Assembly: GCA_963669155.1 (NCBI GenBank)
Contig: OZ022594.1
Location: forward strand, 6,116,707 to 6,180,706
Origin: Arbacia lixula
Taxonomy: Eukaryota; Echinodermata; Echinoidea; Arbacioida; Arbaciidae
Direction: 5' to 3'
Length of the DNA: 64,000 nucleotides
Positions 15,701 to 27,700 of this stretch are shown one piece after another. The translations under genes were made by a program, and so were the position numbers. Within the stretch, counting starts at the first letter, position 1. Each line of letters starts with the position of its first letter. Below the pieces are notes generated by a model, which did not search any database, was not told where the DNA came from, and saw nothing but the letters and a program-made list of their open reading frames with translations.

Positions 15701-18700
15701 AGAAATACAGATGGAATGAATTTTATCACAAAACACATTTAAAGGTATGGGGAAGTACAGGAGTGAAAATAATTATAGGTCGTAACAACGGCGCAAATGT
15801 TCTGCTGTCATCACAGGTTTACATTGGTTTACAATGTACAATACGTGTACATGTGCAATGACCACAGTGAAGCCTGCCTTAACATCATACAGATAAAACA
15901 TGTCTTGATCATGAGCATGAAAATGGTAAAATACAGGTACATTTATAAAGAAAAGAATCAACAAGAGATTACTGGTGGTTCAATATTTTTAAATATTAAG
16001 GTTAGGGATAGAGCTTGGTAGAGACTATAAGCTGTAATCAATGGAATGCCACTCTGTCATGTCAACAGGTCCAATTCTTCTTTGATTTCAGAGTGCCAGG
16101 TATGAATCATCACCAAATATGGTAAAATCACTGAAATCAAATAAAATCTGGACCCAGTGATTGCAGCAGAACCTTTCTTCCATGATTTAAGGGAAAGATC
16201 ACCCTGAAATAATTTTGGTTTCAATAAAAAGAGACAAGTGAAAGAAACATATGAGTGAAGGTTTGACTAAAATCGGTCAAAGGAAAAAAGAGTTATTTGA
16301 TTTTAAAGTGTTGATTTTGTGACGTCACGTGCAAAGCGCTCTCCCATATGTTGTGTACAAAATAAGTCAATAACTTGCTTTTTTTTCTGTTTTTGACAAC
16401 GGAATGATTTTTTTTCATACAGGTATGTGTGTAAAAACATATTTCTCATAGTGTACCAAATGCACAAGATAAAAGGATGCATATCTTTGTGAGAAAATGC
16501 ACATTTTCGAAAAAAAATTGTACACAACATAAAAAATCACAAAATCAAATAACTTTCTTTTCCTTTGACCGATTTTCGTCAAACCTTCACTCATATGTTT
16601 CTTTCATTTGTCTCTTTTCATTGAAACCAAAATAATTTCAGGGTGAACTTCCCCTTTAAGGCCCATAATCTACCGCTCTTTCCCTTACCTTTAAAATGAC
16701 AGAACAGGGAAGAACGCATCTCTTATTTGGAAGAAAGAAATTGTATCCTTTCAAAACCTTTCATCAAAATATCTTTGAAAATAAAGATGAGTTTATGGAC
16801 CATGACACATTCAGGCACACAATGAATAGCCTGTACATCCCACGTGCCTTTTCAAACACTGTACTGCACTACATACATGTATGCACGTTGGTGTGTGCGT
16901 GTGGGTGAAGTTGTGAACTGCTTGTTTTTATGCAGTAAAACAACACAGTAGGCGCATATTTGCACATTATGAGCCTTGTTTACATGTACATGTATAAGCC
17001 GCAATACTACTGATGCACTTCTGCGTTAAAGGAATGTACTGTATTGTGAAGACAAAAAGCCTTCAAAAAGGTGATCATGATGGTCTTAAATTCATGCATT
17101 GTCCATTTTAGAAACTTGCTGAATGTAAGTTGCCCTCAAATGATCCACATTTGGAGTAATTAGTGACTAAATCACAAATCCTTAACATTTTTGGGCCTAA
17201 CATTTAAGAAGATTGCTCACGATCACCTTTTTGAAGGCTTTTTGTCTTCCCAGTAAAGTATATTCACTTTAAAAGCTTTATAAGGCACCATTTATGTGGC
17301 TTGGAAATACTGTATTCCCACAATATTGTGGTATTGGATTTATTGCGTCTACAAACATGTATAAAAAATGTTTGTGATTTAGCAGTATTGAGTTCACGTC
17401 ATGTTAGAGCAAGGAGGTACATGTATCTGTACAGTATGAGGGCAAGCTCAGCTTCAAACCTTCTTGGTTAAACCATGGCTAAGGCAGACGAGCAATCGCC
17501 AAAAGACATACGGCGTCACTTCACAAAACAATCCAGGGGCACAACAAACAAATCACGCGCCAGATAATCTCCTGATGTATGGCATTGATGTAGAACTTGT
17601 GAAAAAAAGACAAATGGCACTCATAGAAGAATAAACCCTCTCTGTGCCAGAACAAAGCTGATCTATTGGATTTGTGAGTATAACTTGTGAAAAAAATGCA
17701 AAATGCACTATGGGATTTGTGTGTCTCACTGACAAGTGCAAAAAATTCAATGCTGGCTAATAAAAGGATCAAGCTCTGCCTTTGCTGATGGGGGTCAAGC
17801 AAATTTTGAGAGAAATTGATGATGTATAATGAAAAAAGGCAACAAATGTCATGACAAATAATTATTGATAAATTACATGATGTAAAAATCACAGATCAGT
17901 AGTTTTCTATACAATATGATTAAACATCAAGCTCTGCCTTCGATGATGGGATCAAGCATACCTGATGGAAATCTGCCAATGTTAAAATTTGTGAGAAATT
18001 GATATTTATAATGAAAAATAAGGCAACAAAGTTCATGATATATAATAGATAGATTACATGACCTAAAAATCATAAATCAGTAATTGTTAATACATGTACA
18101 TACCCTGCTACAAGAAAGCTGTACCTTTAGTCTCCACACACTGCTTTGAATTCTCAAAAGGGTTTTGTTTTTATATTTGTTTGAAAACTTGATATGCTTG
18201 ATTACCACTTGCCATACTTCATCATATCAAGACGAATGTAATTCACTTTCATGACACACATTCTGCTTTTGATAAACTCCTTCGAGAAGTCACTGAATAT
18301 CAGAAGGTAATATCCTCACAATCATTTGGAAACTATACAATACATGTATGTATAAAAAATGTTAGTCTTTGTATGTCTATATATGCATGATTCCTTTTTA
18401 CACATGTAATTAAGTACATATCATTGTGCATGTTAACATATTATCAAAGCGATTGGGGCGGCGTATAATGCGTAATTGCGCAAAAGTTACACCTTGTGAA
18501 ATATACTGCGCACATGCATGGTTCAATCATATATTTGAGGCATGCCATAAAACAATCAGTGTACAGAGATTGTGGCAACTTGAACATATTAACCGATAGC
18601 TTATAGGAACCACGTGGTCCATGTGTTATGTCTATGGGAGTGACATAATCTAGGAGTAAACGGGTTAACAGCAGGTAACCGGTGGCGAGAGCAATGAGAG

Positions 18701-21700
18701 CGCATTGATGGTGTGACACGGCTAGCAGTGTGCTGTGTGGTTTTGTGGAGTCCTGTACTGAACGCATTTAACCCTCTCAGTACCAGACATGAAGACGCAT
18801 GATGTAGGCCTATGTAGATCAGTAGCTTGGTACTGAGAGCTACGGTCTGCAATGAAGATGGACTGAACCTCCCAATATCTCTGACCTATGTGTATATACA
18901 TGTATGTTCACGATTCCTAACCTGAAATCTTCATCTCACCCCAATATATCTTTAAAGGGCATATACTGTACTGGGAAGGCAAAATAGCCTTCAAAATGTA
19001 ATTGTTAGCAATCTTCTTGCCAATAGTCTTAAATTCATGTATTGTCTATTTTAGAAGCTTGCTGAAAGTTATTTGCCCTCAAATGATCTAAATTTGGAGT
19101 AATGAGTGATTAAATCACAAATCCTCAAAATGTTTTGAGGATTTAATGATTAATCATTAATTACTCCAAATGAGGATCATTTGAGGGCAAATAACTTTCA
19201 GCAAGCTTCTATGCCCTTTAAATATCATCCGATTCTTCACACGGCATATATAGAAGAAAGCAATCCCATAATGCACCGTGCTTCGACATTTTGATCAAGT
19301 TTTCAGTTATGTCTGCCTCCGGTCTCATAATCAAGTATACAAGACCGCAGGCAGACATGACTGCAAACTTAATCAGAGTTTGGCTGCATGGTGCATCATG
19401 GGAAATTTTTCAAAATATGTGGTACGAAGAATGAAGAAGAGAAATGTACATTTGTGTTATGTGTTCAAAATGTGCATACATGTGAATATCTACAGTACAT
19501 ACCGGCGAGTCACTTTTTACATTCCTTCTACTGTACATGTACGTGCATGTTAAGAAAGCTCTAGTCTTTTCCCCACATTCTAGCCAGGATGAATTCGCAC
19601 CTTGAAATAAACCTGTGACCCTAAAAACAAATCCAAAATAGAGGTAGAGAAACGAACCATGTAAACCATCCCAGGACCCTCCATACATCCCAACCAATCC
19701 AACACAAACCCCACTATTAACAATGCTACAATCCCTAACTTTTCTGTGCCAGATAAACTGCTACTCTATGGAGTTGTATGTCTATGTGTTTTACAATGCA
19801 GCAATGGTGTTCAGCGACTGCATGAGTCAGGGACACATATTTAAAGGGTTACTAAATTAGAAAAATAAGTTCCCACTAATCTATGTAAAATTATCCACTT
19901 AAAACGAATTTCACATTCGTTTGCCACAATAAAGTCTCATTTTGACGAAAATGTGAAAAAACACACGCCTTCAGTGACGTATGAGAAGTCTAAATGCCAT
20001 AAATGCCTACGGCATGAATAAAATAGTTTATTCATGTTGTTCAAACAATACTTTACCAATGGGAACCCCAAAGCTTGTCCGAGATTTATCCGAGTAGCAA
20101 CAAGTAATAGATTCAAAGTGCATGCCATCCATTGAATCTGAATGACAAGATACAGGTGAATGCAATAACGCGTTACTACGCAGTTAAGGGGAAAGTTTTG
20201 AATACATTATGAAAATGGTCTATTGTTGACTTCCGTACAATGTATGGCATTTTGACTTCTCAAACATCAATGGAGGCGTGCATTTTTTTCAAATTTTCAT
20301 CAAAATGAGACTTCATTGCGGCAAACAAATGTGAAATTCGTTTTTCGTGGATAACTTTACATAGATTAGTGGGAACTTATTTGTCTAATTTAGTAACCCT
20401 TTAAGACAACTTAGCCAGTGTTTAAAAAAAGTACCCTTCAATCACAAAGACGCTCCTATGAATAATGTATGTTGCTCATATCTTTAAATTACATGGTCTA
20501 GACTCTAGCATGTTCATTTCGTGATGCCAGGCTTGTATTAAAGGTAGCTCCTCTAGATATTTTTAAAACATTTTTCCCTGGAATAGATTTCAATTCTTTT
20601 GTCATGAGTAGCATGAAGGCTAAGGTATGCTTTGAACGGTATGGGTGAAAGTGAAATGAAATTACCTTTGGACATTACGTGAGCTCTACAATTTAGCATT
20701 TGGTATGAATGGTCATACAGAAAAGCCTCAATGGTACGTAAATAGTTTAAGTAAATTTGTTATAGAGCTTTCTTTTTTTTAAGCTTGCCTCCATTCCTAC
20801 TAACAAACAGAGATGGGTATCAACACACAGAGTTGGCGTTGCTGATATTTTCTTAAGAAAGCAATGTTTGAATATTGAATACAGTATGTTCTAAGACCAG
20901 GTACCACAGCAAATTCACTGTATTCTAATAAAAGTGATAACAGATAAATATGTATTTGTCAAGATGGCAGAGTGTGAATGTTGCACATGTTCTGAGCAGC
21001 AGAGGGGGTGTTTCACCATGCTGTTTTTAAGCTAAGAACGACTTTACACACGACTGGTGATCCTTTCTTGTGCTAAATAAAATACCCCACTTTGTTCATT
21101 TCCAACAATCCTAATCAAATTTGACAATTCATAAACTTTGCATTCAGACAATTTGAACTTTAGCTGATGGGAATCAAAATCAATGAGAATCTGATTTAGC
21201 ACAAGAAAGGGTCACCAGTCATGCATGAAGTCGTTCTTAGCTTAAGAACAGCTTGGTGAAACACCTCCCAGGTACCAAAGCAAACACTCTTCTAAAAGTC
21301 ATACCAGACCAATATGTTTGTGTATGTCAAGAAGACAATGTTTGAATATTGCACATATTCTGGGTTCAATATACCACAGAAAATACACAGTATGTTAACT
21401 TGCAAAGGGGATAACACATACATGTTGTTGCATGTATTTATTTGTCAAGACGGCAGAGTTTAAACATTGCACGATCTGAGTACCATGTATCACAGCAAAT
21501 ACACTATTTCTGCCCAGATAAATGCATGTATATGTATTTGTTGAGACAGCAAATTTTGAATATGGCACTTGGTCTGAGTTTCAGGTACCACAGCAAATAC
21601 ACTGTATTGTTATGACAGTGACAAGCAGACATGTGCGTGTATGTATTTGTTGAGACTATGCAATATGTCTTCAGTACAACATACCACAGCAAGTACACTG

Positions 21701-24700
21701 TATTCTTGTCAAAAGTGATTACAGATAAATGTATGTTTACATGTATGTGAGATGATACAATTGTACAGTAACTAGCAACAAGAGCCCATCAAAACCACAC
21801 AACCACCAGAGCCCATTTGCATGCGGAGCGTAGATAAGCAAACTAGAGAGGGCGGGCTGTCCGGCCGTCCAGTCTTTACCTTGTGTTTCTGCAGATTTAG
21901 TCTCTGGAAGTTTAGTTTCGGGGTCAGAGACCTCGACATTTGGATTTGTGATCCCAAGCTCGTGCTCATCGGGGTGAACCTCTATCTCCCCTACGTAATG
22001 GTAAGAAGCGTTTTCCAAGAAGGAAGAATGGTTGTGAATGTTTGAACTCTGTCAGTCCCACAGGCAGTACACTGTGTTGTGACTGACATGGGATTTCTCA
22101 ATGACTGGTACTGAAAGGGTTAAAGATAGGGGGATGTGGTGGTAAGGAATTTGACCTTATCCCTTTATGTGAACAGGGGGGTGTTTCACCAAGCTGTTCG
22201 TAAGTTACGAACGACTTTACGAACGACTGGTGATCCCTTCTTGTGCTAAATGGATATCACACTTTGTTCATTGAGAATCTGATTTAGCACAAGAAGGGAT
22301 CACCAGTCGTTCGTAACTTACGAACAGCTTGGTGAAGCACCCCCCAGAAGAGTTTACATGACGTGGACTATCAACACTATTCTGACTGTGTTGTGATTGA
22401 CATGGGATTCTCATATGATTGGTACTGAGATGGTATAAAGGTAAGGGGGATGTGATAGGAAGTAGTTTGACCTTCTCTCCATGATGTGGATGATTAATGC
22501 CACTTTCGTCATATTTCTAATTCATACTGAAATAATAGTCTAGTACTTTCAAGATTAGCCGCTGTAACATTCTCCTCTCTTCTTCCTCGCGAGCTGGAGA
22601 AGGTGTTGAGAACGACTACTCTATTACTGCTAGACCCATTCATTGAATATTGTAATGAAAATATAACCCAATAGCCTGAAAGCCAGGCTATGTACATGTA
22701 AGCCTTAGCCTGGATTCAAGGCTGCAGGCTTCTTTTTTTCTTCTATGCTGCAATGACAGCTAAATGACTGCCACTAAAAAGAAGGTGATAGAGACTACAG
22801 CTCAAAGGAATTGGCATAGGGAAAGGGAAAGGGAAGAAAGGGAAAGAGCCAGTTTTAAACCGCGGTATATTTTGTCCACTTCAGCATGAAACACGATACA
22901 TTAGCCTAAAAAGCATCATGTTTCATGCTGAACTGGACAAAATATACCACGGTTTAAACCTGCGGCTCCTTCCCTTTCTTCCCTTTCTCTTTCCCTATGC
23001 CAATTCCTTTGAGCTGGAGTGTATGCAGTCTATATATGTAGCCTAGGTCCTCCTCACCTAGTTCTTCGACTTCTTCGAAGCTGCAATCAAAACTAATGCT
23101 GGGCACCCAACTTGCCAATTGCAGAGCTTTATCACTTACTCAACACAGTTCACAGCCTAGAACCTCGTTCATACTATTTGTTGAAGTACACATAAAAAGT
23201 GAGGGTGTGAACATTCCCATACGAGGTGGACGCAACTCATCTACATTAATTGTATAGTGTGAACTGGCCTTAATAGTCTGTTTCTAGAAACATCAGAATT
23301 ATAAACAGAAAGGAGAGTTTATAGGGAGCATGTTTAGTAGAATCCACATTCAATATCAGACCTTCTAGCTGCAACATGATTTGATTTTTAAACCCACACT
23401 TCTTGAGAAATAAGAAAAAGGCTTTTAACTCGAGTCACTCTGTTGGAAATGAAAAAGATATATTACATTGGTTTGCTGGAGCTGTCAAAATAATTATTCA
23501 TTCAGATGGACACTTTAGATACAGGTTGAAACAAAACAGCATTCACATACTGGGGCTGAGGGTACAGCACCCTGTATCACAAAGAGTGAGTTGTAATAGG
23601 TTAAAACTTAACAATCAATGGCAAAGTTGGCATCTATTGCAACTCACCCCATCACAAAACCATGACTGCTTTTGCAATCAATAGCATAGTTACACTAGAT
23701 CCACACAAATTCCGATTAATATTGATTGCATGTGATGATCCATATCGATTGGTTCTTTGTGATACAGATTTACGATCAATCATAGCCCTAAATGCGATAC
23801 AGACCCGTTGGATGTATCAAAAAAAGAAAAAAATATCCTTTGCAACCATACTGTTCACCTGCGATGATGAGGCAAAATTTTGATGGTGAATTGAAAAGAA
23901 ATAAACACAGGGTAGACTTGGGGAGAGAAAACACACAGTAATTAGTTAGCTCAATACCCAGCATATAAGCACACAACAAACTTTAGATATTTCATACACG
24001 GGAATGTGAGGAAAGGGAAAATGGAGGGAGGTAGTTTTTATTCCTGTACGTATACACCAGATGCACTGCTGGCATTCAAGGGAATATACTGTAGTGGGAA
24101 GACAAAAAAGCCTTCAAAAGGTGATTGTCAGCAATCTTCTTGCCAATGGTCTTAAATTCGTGTATTGTCCATTTTAGAAACTTGCTGAAATTATTTGCCC
24201 TCAAATAATCCAAATTTGGAGTGATTAATGATTAAAACACAAATCCTCAAAATGTTTGTGCCAAACTTTCAGCAAGTTTTAAACATGGACAATACATGAA
24301 TTTAAGACCAGTGGCAAGAAGATTGCTCACAATCACCTTTTGAAGGCTTTTTGTCTCACCAGGGCCCTGTTGCATAAAACTTACCATTAATGATAACTGT
24401 CATCAATGGTAATTACCATGGTAACATCGCTCAACAGCCGATCAAATTCAATGTTTCCATAGAAGTTGACATTGGAAGCAAAGTTACCATCAATGGTAAG
24501 TTTTATGCAACAGGGCCCAGTACGGCATATTTCCTTTAACTCATCGTGTGCCACAGGTGCATTTTGTCACTTGTAATGCACACAGAGCCCAAAGAGCAGC
24601 ATTATATCTGGTTCAGGGAGGGTTAATTGTGCACAAATGTATCAGTGGCTGGTAAAGTGTTAAAGGGAGGAAATGATTGGGGATTTATGGAGATTCTGAA

Positions 24701-27700
24701 GATGACCGCTGGCTGCACAAGTCATCCCCATTCCACAGTATTAAATCAGATTACAATTACAGTATGAAGTCCACATACATGGAAGTTTGGTTCAAAGATA
24801 TTTGTCTCTGTTGGATGAAAAGGTTAGTTTTAAGCATGGTCTTCCATCCCTCGGATAGGATGTTGAAGAGTCGCATTCTACGCGCATTTAAGACCCCACT
24901 TCACATCCTAATTAAAAGCAGAGTGAAAAACCTGGTAGAGTGGACAGAACGCTTGTACAGGGAAAAAGGCCAGAAAAGCCTACCCGTCGTGGTTCACCCT
25001 ACACTGTAGCCTATTTATACCCTTTTCACACTGGTAAGAAATTCCTTATCCCCGTGCTATCGGTGGGGCTAAGGGGGGAGGGGGTCTTAGCGCCACCTAG
25101 AGTACAGGGCTAAGCTTGGAACACTTTCTGTTCAGACTGGTTTTTACCAAAGAGGGCTAGCCCAACTGATTGTACCACATTATTTGGTCCTGCAAAGAAG
25201 CAGGGCTAACCCCTCAATTACTGTGCCAAGCCATAAAATCCTGGGAAAAGTATGCGCAAAATGGCAGAAACGTAGTGACCAATCAGAAGCTAATGCATGA
25301 TGGGTGCACGAACTCGATGCGTTTTACAGTGCACTCATATATATTCATATGCTATCAAGAAAGTGCAGGCTAGAGATTTTGAGTGCGAACAATGTGAATT
25401 TCCTTAGCCCGGTTGAAGCAAACAGTACGGGGCTAAGAATGCCAGTGGAAAAATCCTCAAAAAAAAACGAAAAAGGGGTTAAGGATGATAGTAGGGGACT
25501 AACAACAGTAACGGGTTAAGAAATCCCAATGTGAAAAGGGTACATTAGTTATTCAACATTATTAGACAAGCATTAAAGTGCCATTACAAAATGATAACAT
25601 TGACTTCAATTTCTCTGCATGTAGACAGGTTTGACTTTATTACATTGTAAGAGGACAGTTCTCTTATTGCAGTTACAGTTCTCTTAATGCAGTAACAGTT
25701 CTCTTATTGCAGTTACAGTTCTCTTATTGCAGTTACAGTTCTCTTATTGCAGTAACAGTTCTCTTATTGCAGTTACAGTTCTCCTATTGCAGTTACAGTT
25801 CTCTTATTGCAGTTACACTTCTCTGATTGCGGTTACAGTTCTCCTATTGCAGTTACTGCAATAGCTTGCATTTTGGCGAATCAGCAGTGGGGAGGGGACT
25901 TCATACGGGAGGGGGAGAAGTGCGTTTACACTTACCATTGTTCTCATCACTGTTATAGCTGCCCGCTTTGACAGCTGTAAGGGTGATGCCCTCCTCACCC
26001 TTCTTGGCTGCGGCAGACGAAAGCAGTTGCTGCTGCTTCTTCTCCCCGCGAGACCTAGGCAAAAAAAGTACCATACAGCAGTAAATAAATGAACAGCGTA
26101 AAGAGAATCCATGTGACTTGCTGCTTCAAATTCACTATTAAGTCTCCGAAAATCATTTTAGGTTACCTACAGATTCACAGCTTTTGAATAGTTGATATCT
26201 TATCTAATTTAGTGTAGGTATACCAACCTAAATCTGAAGTTACAAGAAATCAATAATGTCTATTCTTTGTGTGTCTGCGAGCTTCTCTAAATAATACAAA
26301 TGATGGTCAAAACTACGATCACCACCACATCCTTAGCCTGGACGGTACTGAACGAGGGCCCCGTTGCATAAAGCTTACCATTAATGGTAAGTACCATGGG
26401 AACACCGCTTGACAGCCAATCAAATTCCAGGTTACCACAGAACTTGCCACTGGCAGCAAAGACCATCAATGATATGTTTTATGCAACAAAGCATGTTGTC
26501 TTGACAACATGCTCAAGCTCATTATGTTTCACTCCTGCTTTAACTATGCTGACAGGAATCATGAGCGCCAAGAGAAAGGCTAACATAATAAGTCCGAGAG
26601 CCCATGTCACAAAGATTGATTGTATTGATTGATTGATTGTATTGATTGATTGATTGTATTGATATCATTGATTGTATTGATATCATTGATTGTATTGATA
26701 TCACTGATTGTATTGATATCATTGATTGTATTGATATTGATCGTACATTGTGTGGATCAATCACAAGTATACGACTCACAAAACATAGCAGTGATGGTTT
26801 GTGATACAGGGCATTACAATAAATAGCAACTTTGCCATGGATGGCAAAGTTGCTCGAGAGCGCAACTCATTCTCTGCGAGACAGGGCACAGATCTTTCAC
26901 CCGATCCATGCCGTGGAGAGTTTCATGGATACTCACTGCAAGCAGGACATGCAGACAGCTAAGAAGACCACGATGAGGAAGAGGACACAGATAATGGGGA
27001 TGAGGATGACATCCAAGCTTGTGTCAAGAACTGTCTGTCTCTCATCGTTGATGAACACAACCGTCTCATTGACAGCCGCGCTGATGGCGTCCTGATTATT
27101 GGTAGCAATGGCTGGGAAACAAAGTTGGTAAAAACACAAAAATGTTTTCCTAGCATTGGTGAATGTACTAAGGGACGACATCTGTCTTACCCAACGAACA
27201 CCATTCTAAGAATATCTTTTAAAGGTAAGGGGTGGACGTGGCAATGATTACATGTCTTAATCATGAATAAAAAAAAACGAATGAGACACCTTTAGCCAAG
27301 TAATACATTATACTCTTTAAAGAAGATTTATTTTTAGTTGGGCCTCCTTTTGAAATTGTGAAGGCTTAAAGGGGTAGTCCAATCTGAAATTAAGTTGGTT
27401 TTAATAAAAGCATTAACATGGAAAAAAGACATGACTGAAGGTTTGATGAAAATCCGTTAAAGGATAAGAAAGTTACGACTGTTCGAAGTTTTGATTTTGT
27501 GACATCACGTGCGAGGTGCTCTCACATATGTTTTGTGATAGCTTTTTTGAAAACGTTTGATTTTCTCAAAAGAATATCATTTTAGTTTTGCGTTTGATAC
27601 ATCATTAAAAATAAATTTTTACACACATACCTCTATGAAGAAAAATAATCCTTCATAAAAGACAGAAAAAGAGCAATTCATGGAATCATACAGAATACAA

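Larger units (their letters stand above)
2221..21879 (-). other. Intron 7 of gene A (19.7 kb)
   Basis: It is bounded by donor GTAAAG and acceptor TTGTGTGTAG. It carries repeat families A, C, D, L, M, N and Q, microsatellites and decayed tandem arrays, listed separately. I see no supportable feature in the remaining stretches (about 2221-3470, 3570-4053, 4541-5170, 6870-8681, 9209-13340, 14735-16186, 17273-17766, 18094-18951, 19222-19840, 20405-20860). The ORFs there lack splice logic or recognisable homology. A conserved regulatory element could hide here but cannot be seen in one genome. Confidence 0.7.
21991..25935 (-). other. Intron 6 of gene A
   Basis: It carries A3, E1, D3 with nested B1, H1 and a 20-bp minisatellite (listed separately). 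I see nothing supportable in about 23030-24070, apart from foldback-like GATACAG/CTGTATC segments near 23570 and 23760. Confidence 0.75.
26055..26936 (-). other. Intron 5 of gene A
   Basis: It holds B2 (26356-26489) and an 18-bp satellite (26613-26742). No other feature is supportable. Confidence 0.75.

Noticed and set aside
24677-25009. 110-codon plus-strand open frame with a protein-like composition
   Set aside because: No recognisable domain. It runs into the start of repeat H1, lies on the antisense strand of a gene A intron and has no splice support.
25655-25854. CRISPR-like array (20-bp units)
   Set aside because: The units are contiguous with no spacers, in an animal intron; it is a minisatellite.
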